The notes below the pieces were generated by a model. That model did not search any database and was not told the origin of the DNA. It worked only from the letters and a program-made list of their open reading frames with translations. From Alphaproteobacteria bacterium (lineage in GTDB: Bacteria > Pseudomonadota > Alphaproteobacteria > Rhodospirillales > Rhodospirillaceae), in contig JADGDA010000093.1 in NCBI GenBank assembly GCA_015228695.1, forward strand, positions 1-8,953: a stretch of DNA of 8,953 bases. Reading direction: 5' to 3'. Below are positions 1 through 6,200 of this stretch, piece by piece. How positions within the stretch are numbered: position 1 is the first letter of the stretch; every line of letters starts with the position of its first letter. The translations under genes and the position numbers were made by a program.

Positions 1-2365
1 GCTGGTCGGACGGGCCGCCGAGCGGCGGACCATCGCCGGCTTCCTGGACCGTCTGCGGGACGGCCACGGCGGCGTGGCGTGGGTGGAGGGCGAAATCGGG
101 ATGGGCAAGACCGCCTTGTGTCTTGCCGCCGAGGACGAGGCCCTGGCCAGGGGGATTGCGTGGCTGCGCCACGTCTGCGGAGCGCCGGGCTTCGATCTTC
201 CCTCCGCGCTGGCCGAGGCGTGCGGCGTGGAGCCCGGGGTCGACCTGTCCTCCGGAACCTTCACCGACATCCTGTCCCGCCGGCCCCTGGTGGTGATGGC
301 GGATGATCTGCATCTGGTCAATGAGCCGACCTCGGCCCTGTTCCGCACCCTGATCGCCGTGACGGGACAGGCGCCGCTCCTGCTTCTGTGCACCGGCAGG
401 GGAAAGCGTCCGCCTCTTCTGGACAGCCCGACCGGATACGACACCATCGCCCTGTCCCGGCTCTCCGAATCCGAAACGGCGGAACTGATCCGGGCGGAAG
501 GCGGGGCGTCCCTGTCCGGGGCCGAAATCGCCCTGGTCGCGGGGCACGCCCGTGGCGTTCCGCTGTTCGCCTCCGAGCTGATCCGCTGGTCCCTCCCGGA
601 CTCGCCGGTCAAGGAGAACGCCCTGGTCCTGCCTCTGACGCTGGCGACCCTGGTGCTGTCGCGGGTGGACGGGCTGCCGCTCGACCGCGCCCTGCTCTCC
701 CTCGTCGCCCGCAAGGACCGTCCCACGGTCTCCCAGTTGATCCGGGAATGGCCCCCCGTCAAGGAGGGGGATTTCGACGGCGCGCTCGCGGCCATTGAAA
801 AAAGCGGCATCGTCTCCCGGACCGCCGCCCTCGGCGGGGAGCCCGTCCTCAGCGTCAACAACCTGCTTCTAAAGGACGTTCTGTCCGCCGTCGCCGTCCC
901 GGACCCGGCGCGCCTAGACTCCGCGCGGACATCCGGAAAGGAAGAGCACGAAAAGCCTTCCGGGGAACCGCCCGTCCAGGCCGTCTCCGAACCGGAACCG
1001 GAGCCTGAGCCTGAGCCTGAGCCCGAGCCGAAGCCCGTGGCGCCGGAAATCGTGCGCGGCTCGCGGGAGCGGAAGCTCCTGACCGAGCCCATCGTGTTCG
1101 AGGAGGAGGGGATCCCGGCCTTCGTGCGCCTTGCCCTGGCCGCCGCCGCCGGATTGCTGCTCGTGTTCGTCATCTGGGCGTCGCTGGTCCACATCGACGA
1201 AATCGCCGTCGCGCCCGGACAGGTCGTCCCCAGCGGCTCCGTGCAGGTGGTGCAGCACATGGAAGGCGGGGTGGTGACGGAAATCCTGGTCAGCGAGGGA
1301 ACCATGGTCGAGGCGGGTCAGGTGCTGGCCCGTCTGAACCCGACCCAGGCGAGGAGCGAACTCAACCAGTTGAGCGCGCGCCGGATCGGTCTGCTTCTGC
1401 ACAGCGAGCGGGTGAAAGCCGTCCTTGAGGGCAGGGTGCCTGATTTTACCTCGATCGAGGCCGGTGATTTCGCCCTGGTGGACAATCAGCGGAATCTGTG
1501 GGCCAGCCAGGTCGCCTCCCAGAAATCGGCCCTTGAGGTGATCGACCGTCAGATCGATCAGAAGCAGACGGAGGTCGGACAGCTCCGGGACATGCTGGGA
1601 ATCGCCGAGCGGCAACTCGCGCTGGCGCAGGATCAGGCGATGATCCGCAAGGAAGGCTCCGACGCGGGGGTGGTGTCGCGCCAGATCTATCTGGAGGCGA
1701 AGCGCGCGGCGGTCACCGCCGAGGGCGAGGTGGCGCGCCTGCGCAATCAGATCATGGTCAACACCGAGACCTTGAACGAGGTCAAGAAGCGCCGCGAGAA
1801 TCTTCAGGAAACCCAGAAGCAGGACGCCCTGAACGAACTGGGGTCGGTCAGCAACGAACTCGCCCAGGTCAGCGCCGGAATGGCCAAGCTCCAGGACCGG
1901 GTGGATCGCGTCGATATCCGCTCTCCGGTCGCCGGGCTGGTCCAGGAGCAAAAGGTGCGCACGATCGGCGAGGTGGTGCCTCCCGGCGGCCTGCTGATGC
2001 GGGTCGTCCCCATCGGCGACACCCTGGAGGCGGAGGTCAGGATCGGCTCGGCCGACATTGGCCACGTCAGGGTCGGAGCGCCGGTCAAGTTGAAGGTGTC
2101 CACCTATGAATATGTCCGCTACGGAACTTTGCCGGGGGAACTGACCCGCATCTCCCCCAGTTCCCTTCCCGACGAACAGGGCAAGCCCTATTACAAGGGC
2201 ACGGTGGCCTTGTCCCAGCCCTATCTCGGCCCCGGCAAGGGACAGAACCCCATCCTTCCCGGCATGAGCGTGGAGGCGGATATCGTCATGGGGAACAAGG
2301 CGTTGATCGAATACCTGCTGAAACCCATTTTCGTCCCATTGAAAAGCTCGTTCCACGAGCGATGA
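1..2365 (+). CDS. STAND-type ATPase fused to type I secretion membrane-fusion protein (HlyD family), 5' partial
   Basis: The reading frame is already open at base 2 (LVGRAAERRTIAGFL, the usual entry to an AAA_16/STAND module), so the true start is upstream; the GTG at 74 is internal. Residues below count from that GTG. Walker A GEIGMGKT is 6-13, Walker B VVMADD 73-78, and the ARGVPLFASEL segment (159-169) plus the following helical region (185-215) resemble STAND ATPases of LuxR or cyclase regulators. A Glu-Pro repeat (306-321) links to a complete adaptor: one membrane helix at about 349-372, lipoyl-like half-motif with HMEGGVV (395-401), long coiled coil (about 423-605), second lipoyl half (616-646), beta-barrel, and the C-terminal PGMSVEADI...EYLLKPI signature (729-752) of type I secretion adaptors. 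The adaptor alone (about 440 residues) is normal length. In this family it bridges an inner-membrane ABC exporter and a TolC-like channel. The N-terminus is cytoplasmic, so the ATPase would be cytosolic. The adaptor call is firm; the ATPase role is unknown. Confidence 0.9.
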   Translation, partial: LVGRAAERRTIAGFLDRLRDGHGGVAWVEGEIGMGKTALCLAAEDEALARGIAWLRHVCGAPGFDLPSALAEACGVEPGVDLSSGTFTDILSRRPLVVMADDLHLVNEPTSALFRTLIAVTGQAPLLLLCTGRGKRPPLLDSPTGYDTIALSRLSESETAELIRAEGGASLSGAEIALVAGHARGVPLFASELIRWSLPDSPVKENALVLPLTLATLVLSRVDGLPLDRALLSLVARKDRPTVSQLIREWPPVKEGDFDGALAAIEKSGIVSRTAALGGEPVLSVNNLLLKDVLSAVAVPDPARLDSARTSGKEEHEKPSGEPPVQAVSEPEPEPEPEPEPEPKPVAPEIVRGSRERKLLTEPIVFEEEGIPAFVRLALAAAAGLLLVFVIWASLVHIDEIAVAPGQVVPSGSVQVVQHMEGGVVTEILVSEGTMVEAGQVLARLNPTQARSELNQLSARRIGLLLHSERVKAVLEGRVPDFTSIEAGDFALVDNQRNLWASQVASQKSALEVIDRQIDQKQTEVGQLRDMLGIAERQLALAQDQAMIRKEGSDAGVVSRQIYLEAKRAAVTAEGEVARLRNQIMVNTETLNEVKKRRENLQETQKQDALNELGSVSNELAQVSAGMAKLQDRVDRVDIRSPVAGLVQEQKVRTIGEVVPPGGLLMRVVPIGDTLEAEVRIGSADIGHVRVGAPVKLKVSTYEYVRYGTLPGELTRISPSSLPDEQGKPYYKGTVALSQPYLGPGKGQNPILPGMSVEADIVMGNKALIEYLLKPIFVPLKSSFHER
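989..1036 (+). repeat. Glu-Pro hexanucleotide repeat encoding an interdomain linker
   Basis: Seven consecutive Glu-Pro dipeptides followed by Lys-Pro are encoded by degenerate 6-base units (GAACCG, GAGCCT, GAGCCC and similar). It sits exactly between the ATPase part and the HlyD part of the fusion gene, just before the membrane helix. Such repeats form stiff extended linkers, as in the periplasmic part of TonB. Here the predicted location is cytoplasmic. Exact GAGCCT copies in the middle suggest slippage-driven length change. Confidence 0.85.
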
Positions 2366-2395
2366 AACAGCAAAGGAGAGGGATACAGTCACCGT

Positions 2396-2707
2396 GCCGG
2401 GTTAGCTCAGTTGGTAGAGCAACCGCCTTGACGTGACGAGTGCCCCGGGGGAAACCCCGGGAGTAGAACCGCCCAAATTCGGGGAAAGCTGCCGCTTCTC
2501 AGGAAGCCACGCCGATCCCGAGCCAAGCCCCCATCCGGGGGAAGGTGTAGAGACTAGACGGGTGGCGCCTAAAGCCCCGGTTGGCCACGGCGAAGGGATA
2601 GTCCAGCCCACGAACCCCGTAGCGGCGAAAGCCGAGGCGGGGGCGGCGAAAGCCGAAGTGGGACGGTAAGCGGTAGGTCGTCAGTTCGAGTCTGACACCC
2701 GGCACCA
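2396..2707 (+). tRNA. tRNA-Thr(UGU), interrupted by a group I intron
   Basis: Joining 2396-2429 to 2666-2707 gives a 76-nt tRNA with encoded CCA. The acceptor stem GCCGGGT (2396-2402) pairs with ACCCGGC (2697-2703), followed by discriminator A and CCA. The D arm is GCTC (2405-2408) with GAGC (2417-2420). The anticodon stem ACCGC (2422-2426) pairs with GCGGT (2670-2674), enclosing loop C-T-T|G-T-A-A, which gives anticodon TGT (Thr). The T arm GTCAG (2680-2684) pairs with CTGAC (2692-2696) around TTCGAGT. All stems are fully paired, and the intron removes itself between anticodon bases 34 and 35. The gene lies 30 bases after the HlyD-fusion stop and 7 bases before the 3' end of the convergent PsbP-like gene. 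I see no convincing dedicated promoter or terminator. Thr identity rests on the anticodon and general resemblance to bacterial tRNA-Thr. Confidence 0.95.
2430..2665 (+). ncRNA. Group I self-splicing intron (IC3-like, 236 nt, no ORF)
   Basis: Both splice rules hold: the 5' exon ends in U (2429) and the intron ends in G (2665). P1 is CUU (2427-2429) with the internal guide GAG (2438-2440), including the U.G pair at the cut. P2 is CCCGGGG (2444-2450) with CCCCGGG (2455-2461) around a GAAA tetraloop. P3 is CCGCCC (2469-2474) with GGGTGG (2560-2565). P4 is TTCGGG (2478-2483) with CCCGAG (2517-2522), flanked by a P5 hairpin (2494-2507). A C5/G5 hairpin at 2528-2541 fits P6. P7 is GACTA (2552-2556) with TAGTC (2599-2603). 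The core strings GGTGTAGAGACTAGACGG and ATAGTCCAG match what I remember of the Azoarcus tRNA-Ile intron. The P9 region is closed by CCCAC (2607-2611) with GTGGG (2658-2662). There is no room for a homing endonuclease, so mobility would need help in trans. Self-splicing is inferred from structure. Confidence 0.95.
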
Positions 2708-2714
2708 ACAATGT

Positions 2715-3326
2715 TCAATGCCCGCCGCCGCCTTTCTTTCGGGGTTTCCCCTCCGGTTTCTCCGCCGCTTTTTCATCGGGCAGCAGGGACCAGGACTCCA
2801 GGATGGCGCGGGCGGTCGGCAGGGCTTGAGCGAAGGTCTCGATCGGGGCCGTGAAGGTCCAGATGTGGACGATGGTTCCGCTCTTGCGGGGAACGACGAC
2901 GGCCCACTGGCTCAGCCGCTCGGTGTTGCCGTTGAATTGGACCACCGCCTGGAACCCGACCGTCTCCTTTCCCTTTCGTCCCAGGGAAAAGGGAGCCTGC
3001 CGCTCGACGATCGGCTGCGACGCCGAGGCCCGGACCTCGTTCAGATACTGCTCGAAGATCGCATTGGCGCCGGCGACCGGCTTGCCGGGCTGGGGAGAAA
3101 GGCGGTTGTCGATACCGACGATCCATTTCGCCTGGGGCGATCCTTCCCCGCCCCCGATCACCACCGCGTAGCCGCCGGGGCGGGAGAGTGTCCAGTTTCC
3201 GGGATAACGGAGGGTGTAGCCGAATCCCTTCTCGGCGAAGGCGTTGGGCAAGGCGTCCGTTCCCGCCCGCGCAGGGGCCGCGAGGAGAAGCAGCAGCGCC
3301 AGCATCAGCCGGACCGGCATCGACAT
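2715..3326 (-). CDS. Exported PsbP-like hypothetical protein
   Basis: A 203-residue protein with a clear Sec signal: basic start (MSMPVR), Leu-rich core (about 7-17) and an APARA cleavage site near residue 21, so it should be periplasmic. There is no lipobox Cys. The mature part begins FGYTLRYPGNWTLSRPGG (35-52), a pattern typical of the PsbP-like/DUF1795 fold (short beta strands around a YP.W motif). The C-terminus is a charged tail ending KKGGGGH. I chose the ATG at 3326 because the signal peptide begins there and GGGGAG lies about 11 bases upstream. A GTG at 3338 overlapping the HIT stop, and the ATG at 3320, are alternatives; a longer frame from 3437 would overlap the HIT gene. It is the last gene of the rpe-HIT cluster, 8 bases after the HIT stop. 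Its function is unknown; PsbP-like folds in non-photosynthetic bacteria do not imply photosystem work. Confidence 0.8.
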   Translation of the reverse strand: MSMPVRLMLALLLLLAAPARAGTDALPNAFAEKGFGYTLRYPGNWTLSRPGGYAVVIGGGEGSPQAKWIVGIDNRLSPQPGKPVAGANAIFEQYLNEVRASASQPIVERQAPFSLGRKGKETVGFQAVVQFNGNTERLSQWAVVVPRKSGTIVHIWTFTAPIETFAQALPTARAILESWSLLPDEKAAEKPEGKPRKKGGGGH

Positions 3327-3334
3327 GGAACGGG

Positions 3335-3742
3335 TCACTCCCCGCCCAGACGCCGGCGCAGGCGGGACCGCAGGTCGGCCAGTCCGCTTTCCGCGTAGGG
3401 AACGGCCGGATGCACGCCCCAGACCGGGCGCGGCCACGCGGGATCGTGGCGGAAGCGGGCGATCACATGGACGTGAAGCTGGGGAACCACATTGCCGAGG
3501 GCCGCCGTATTGATTTTGTGGGCGCCGGTCGTCTCCGCCAATCCCTCCGCCGCCCGGGCGATCTCCTCGATCAGAACCGCTCTATCACCGGCGGAAAGCT
3601 GGTGAAGCTCGCCGATGTCCGGGCGGGCGGGCACCAGGATCAGCCACGGATAGGCGCTGTCGTTCATCAGCAGCACATGGCACAGCGGCCAGACGAGAAG
3701 CGGGACCGTATCGGCAGCGAGGCGCGGGTGAAGGACGAACAT
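3335..3742 (-). CDS. HIT-family nucleotide hydrolase/transferase
   Basis: A 135-residue cytosolic protein of the histidine-triad superfamily, whose members cleave nucleoside phosphoramidates or dinucleoside polyphosphates. The motif is Q88-L-H90-V-H92-V-I94. Aligned with HINT-type HxHxHxx, H90 sits at the nucleophile position and the first His is replaced by Gln. The downstream FRHDPAWPRPVWGV (97-110) is typical of a proteobacterial HIT subgroup I recall with the same QLHVHVI motif, and N-terminal features such as VLLMNDSAYPWLILVP (23-38) fit the HIT core strands. The ATG at 3742 is chosen because it follows the rpe stop by 7 bases and begins the conserved domain; the open frame further upstream overlaps rpe. 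It is probably co-transcribed with rpe. The substrate cannot be assigned from sequence. Confidence 0.9.
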   Translation of the reverse strand: MFVLHPRLAADTVPLLVWPLCHVLLMNDSAYPWLILVPARPDIGELHQLSAGDRAVLIEEIARAAEGLAETTGAHKINTAALGNVVPQLHVHVIARFRHDPAWPRPVWGVHPAVPYAESGLADLRSRLRRRLGGE

Positions 3743-3749
3743 GGGGCCG

Positions 3750-4400
3750 TCACCGGGCGGCGTCGCGGATGGCGGCGATGTTGCCGGCGTAATCGGGCGT
3801 CCTGAAAACGGCGGACCCGGCCACCAGGACCCCGGCCCCGGCCTCCGCGCAGCGGGCGGCGGTCTCGGGGGAGACGCCTCCGTCCACCTCGATCTCGATC
3901 GGACGCCGTCCGACCATGTCGCGGACGCGGCGGATCTTGTCCACCTGCGACTCGATGAAACCCTGACCACCGAAACCCGGATTCACGGACATCACCAGAA
4001 CAAGGTCCAGCCGGTCGAGGATGTGCTCCAGGATGCCCACCGGCGTCGCCGGATTGAGCGACACCCCCGCCTTTTTCCCCAGCGAGCGGATCACCTGAAG
4101 ACTGCGGTCCAGATGAACGTCGGCCTCGGCATGGACGGTGATGATGTCGGCTCCGGCGTCGGCGTAGTCCTTCAGGAAGGGCTGGGCCGGAACGATCATC
4201 AGGTGAACGTCGAACGTCTTTTTCGTGTGCGGGCGCAAAGCCCGGATCACCGGCGGGCCAAAGGTCAGGTTGGGGACGAAGTGGCCGTCCATCACGTCGA
4301 TGTGGATGTAGTCGGCCCCGGCGGCGTCGACGGCGCGGACCTCCTCTCCCAGGCGGGCGAAGTCGGCGGACAGGATGCTGGGGGCGATCTTCACGGTCAT
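3750..4400 (-). CDS. rpe: Ribulose-phosphate 3-epimerase
   Basis: Interconverts ribulose 5-phosphate and xylulose 5-phosphate in the pentose phosphate pathway (and the Calvin cycle where present). The 216-residue length is normal for this TIM-barrel enzyme. Family landmarks are all present: APSILSADF near the start, HIDVMDG (33-39) with metal/catalytic H33 and D35, DVHLMI (64-69) with metal ligand H66, SLNPATP (114-120), MSVNPGFGGQ (137-146) for phosphate binding, and EVDGG (171-175) with catalytic D173. The ATG at 4400 is chosen because the conserved protein begins there (MTVKIAPSIL) and GAGGA lies 6 bases upstream; the next ATG at 4412 has a poorer spacing. It is first in a minus-strand cluster with the HIT and PsbP-like genes, and is divergent from rnd. 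Confidence 0.97.
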   Translation of the reverse strand: MTVKIAPSILSADFARLGEEVRAVDAAGADYIHIDVMDGHFVPNLTFGPPVIRALRPHTKKTFDVHLMIVPAQPFLKDYADAGADIITVHAEADVHLDRSLQVIRSLGKKAGVSLNPATPVGILEHILDRLDLVLVMSVNPGFGGQGFIESQVDKIRRVRDMVGRRPIEIEVDGGVSPETAARCAEAGAGVLVAGSAVFRTPDYAGNIAAIRDAAR

Positions 4401-4527
4401 GGCCGTCCTCATGGTCCTCAGGGGGGGCGCACGAAAAGCGCCCCCATCATATCCCCGATTCCCGCCGGTGGGTATAAAACAGACGCGATCCCCAGAGCAT
4501 GCCTTGCGTCGGCGCATGGGTGGGGAT
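4401..4527. promoter_or_regulatory. Divergent rpe/rnd intergenic region with perfect hairpin
   Basis: This 127-base region must hold the start signals for rpe (leftward) and rnd (rightward). It contains a perfect 8-bp inverted repeat, GGGGGCGC (4423-4430) with GCGCCCCC (4438-4445), around the loop ACGAAAA. On the minus strand this falls in the rpe leader, about 12 bases upstream of the GAGGA ribosome site. It has no T-run on either side, so it is not a standard terminator; an operator or a leader hairpin are possible. A TATAAA at 4473-4478 could be a -10 box for rnd, but no good -35 is visible. The hairpin is directly seen; its role is inference. Confidence 0.45.
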
Positions 4528-5706
4528 ATGACTACGCCCATGACCCTTGTCACCGATACAGAGTCCCTGGCGGCCTTCTGCGAGCGGCTGTCCCACGCCG
4601 ACTTCGTCACCGTCGATACCGAATTCATGCGCGAGAAGACCTATTGGTCCCAATTGTGCCTGGTTCAGTTGGGCGGCCCCGATGAGGCGAAGTGCGTCGA
4701 TCCGCTGGCTCCCGGGATCGACCTGACGCCCCTGTACGACCTGATGGCGAACGAGCGGGTTCTGAAGGTGTTTCACGCCGCCCGCCAGGACCTGGAAATA
4801 TTCCTCGAAATGGCGCAGGCGATTCCCCATCCCCTGTTCGACACCCAGGTGGCGGCGATGGTCTGCGGGTTCGGGGAGTCGGTCGGCTATGAGACCCTGG
4901 TCAACAAGCTGGCCAAGACGAGCGTCGATAAGTCGATGCGCTTCACCGACTGGTCGCAGCGTCCCCTGTCCGAGCGGCAGGTCCAATATGCCCTGGCCGA
5001 CGTGACCCATCTGCGGGTGGTCTACGAGCGTCTCCGCCGCCGGCTGGAGCGCGAGGGCCGCATCGGCTGGCTGGAGGAGGAAATGGCGGTTCTGACCAGC
5101 CCCTCCACCTACCGCGTTCCCTTGGAGGACGCCTGGAGGCGGCTGAAACCCCGCTCCAGCAGCCCGCGCTTTCTCGCCGTTCTGCGCGAACTGGCCGCTT
5201 GGAGGGAGGCCGAGGCGCAAAGCCGGAACGTGCCGCGCCAACGGGTGATCCGCGACGACGCCCTGCTTGAAGTTGCCGCCCACGCCCCGGCGTCGGCCGA
5301 GGAGATGGCCCGTTCCCGCCTGTTGTCGAAGGGAACCGCCGAAGGTCGTTTCGGTCAGGAGATGCTGGCGGCGGTGGAACGGGGGAAGGCCGTTCCCCTG
5401 GCCGAGTGTCCGAGTCTGCCGGAACGGCAATCCCTTCCCAACGGGCTGGCCCCGGTGGTGGACATGCTGCGTCTTTTGCTGAAGATGAAGTGCGATGCCC
5501 ATGACGTGGCGCAAAAGCTGGTCGCCTCGGCCGACGATCTGGAAAGGATCGTCGCCGACGACGCCGCCGACGTCCCCGCCCTGCACGGGTGGCGGCGCGA
5601 GGTCTTCGGGGAGGACGCGCTCCGGGTCAAGCACGGGGGCTTGGCGCTGGCCTTTTCCCCGGCCGACCGTCGGCTCGAACTGATCCCGGTGACGGAAGAG
5701 GACTGA
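4528..5706 (+). CDS. rnd: Ribonuclease D
   Basis: A 3'-5' exoribonuclease of the DEDDy class that trims tRNA 3' ends and other stable RNAs in the cytosol. At 392 residues the length fits the family. Exo I is VDTEFMRE with D30 and E32, Exo II is HAARQDLEIF with D88, and Exo III is YALADVTHL with Y154 and D158. An HRDC domain follows at about 212-290 (FLAVLRELAAWREAEAQ...), then a C-terminal helical region. The start is between ATG 4528 (GGGTGGGG just upstream) and ATG 4540 (MTLVTDTESLAAF, the conserved beginning); upstream in-frame ATGs overlap rpe and are unlikely. The next gene starts 5 bases after the stop, so they are probably translationally linked. Confidence 0.96.
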   Translation: MTTPMTLVTDTESLAAFCERLSHADFVTVDTEFMREKTYWSQLCLVQLGGPDEAKCVDPLAPGIDLTPLYDLMANERVLKVFHAARQDLEIFLEMAQAIPHPLFDTQVAAMVCGFGESVGYETLVNKLAKTSVDKSMRFTDWSQRPLSERQVQYALADVTHLRVVYERLRRRLEREGRIGWLEEEMAVLTSPSTYRVPLEDAWRRLKPRSSSPRFLAVLRELAAWREAEAQSRNVPRQRVIRDDALLEVAAHAPASAEEMARSRLLSKGTAEGRFGQEMLAAVERGKAVPLAECPSLPERQSLPNGLAPVVDMLRLLLKMKCDAHDVAQKLVASADDLERIVADDAADVPALHGWRREVFGEDALRVKHGGLALAFSPADRRLELIPVTEED

Positions 5707-5711
5707 TCCCC

Positions 5712-6131
5712 TTGCCCCCGTCGACGGCCCGCCCGCCCGGGGCTCTTTATTCCCGCACCGTCGAGTTTCTCCGTTTCATTCAAGACGATCCCGCCGGCGC
5801 GGTAGAGGTCCAGGGCGTCATCGTCGGCCTGACCTCCCATCTGACCGGCGTGGTGGATTATCCCTCGTGGGAGGCCTTCAAGGAAGGGCTGGTCCATGAG
5901 CTTCCGGCCCTGGGCAGCCGGGTGGCGGAATGGGGGGAATTGGCGTTCCGCGACGGCGATCCTCTGGCCGGCTGGGCCTATGAGTTGGTTGGGATCAACC
6001 TGCAAGCCCACGGGACTCCCGACCCGGCGGCCGTCTCCGCCCTCGACCTGACCTCCGGCATCATCCGCAAGGCCATCGCCGACGCCAATCCCTTCGACCA
6101 CGCGGAGCCGGTACCGGAACATGGTAAATAG
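5712..6131 (+). CDS. Unrecognised small protein downstream of rnd (TTG start)
   Basis: I do not recognise this family. The frame is open further upstream inside rnd, but the only sensible start outside rnd is TTG at 5712, 9 bases after GGAAGAGGA (5694-5702), which overlaps the end of rnd. That gives 139 residues with no internal methionine at all. The protein looks soluble and folded: FLRFIQDDPAGAVEVQG (19-35), a hydrophobic segment VIVGLTSHLTGVVDY (36-50) too polar for a membrane helix, WEAFKEGLVHELPAL (53-67), WAYELVGINLQAHGT (88-102), then an acidic Pro-rich end. No Cys, signal peptide or known motif is visible. Coupling with rnd suggests co-expression. Codon use matches the neighbours, so I believe it is real. 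Confidence 0.7.
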   Translation: MPPSTARPPGALYSRTVEFLRFIQDDPAGAVEVQGVIVGLTSHLTGVVDYPSWEAFKEGLVHELPALGSRVAEWGELAFRDGDPLAGWAYELVGINLQAHGTPDPAAVSALDLTSGIIRKAIADANPFDHAEPVPEHGK

Positions 6132-6200
6132 CTTGCGCCGGAGGCCAATCGGTTCCACTCTCCGTCCCCGTGAAAAGCAACGTGGCGGAAAGGACGCACG

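Noticed and set aside
2346..2360. Small GCTCG/CGAGC hairpin at the end of the HlyD frame
   Set aside because: Only 5 bp, inside coding sequence and without a T-run; not supported as a terminator.
2339..2387. Possible tRNA promoter (TTGAAA at 2339, GATACA at 2382)
   Set aside because: The two boxes are 37 bases apart and no pair with proper spacing is found; the tRNA may be read from further upstream.
914..2392. Long open frame (492 codons) on the minus strand under the HlyD part
   Set aside because: Its translation is Leu/Gly/Asp/His-rich low complexity without domains, while the plus frame is a clear HlyD adaptor. It is the usual antisense shadow in GC-rich DNA.
2433..2669. Short open frames inside the intron, possible homing endonuclease
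   Set aside because: The sequence is fully used by group I pairings, the frames are 60-80 codons with no LAGLIDADG or GIY-YIG motif, and start in structural elements.
2396..2707. tRNA as integration site of a genomic island
   Set aside because: No integrase gene and no second copy of the tRNA 3' end are visible in the window; flanking genes look chromosomal.
4447..5634. Long minus-strand open frame under rnd, and another at 5355-6536
   Set aside because: Both lie opposite well-supported genes (RNase D, thioredoxin) and show no family features.
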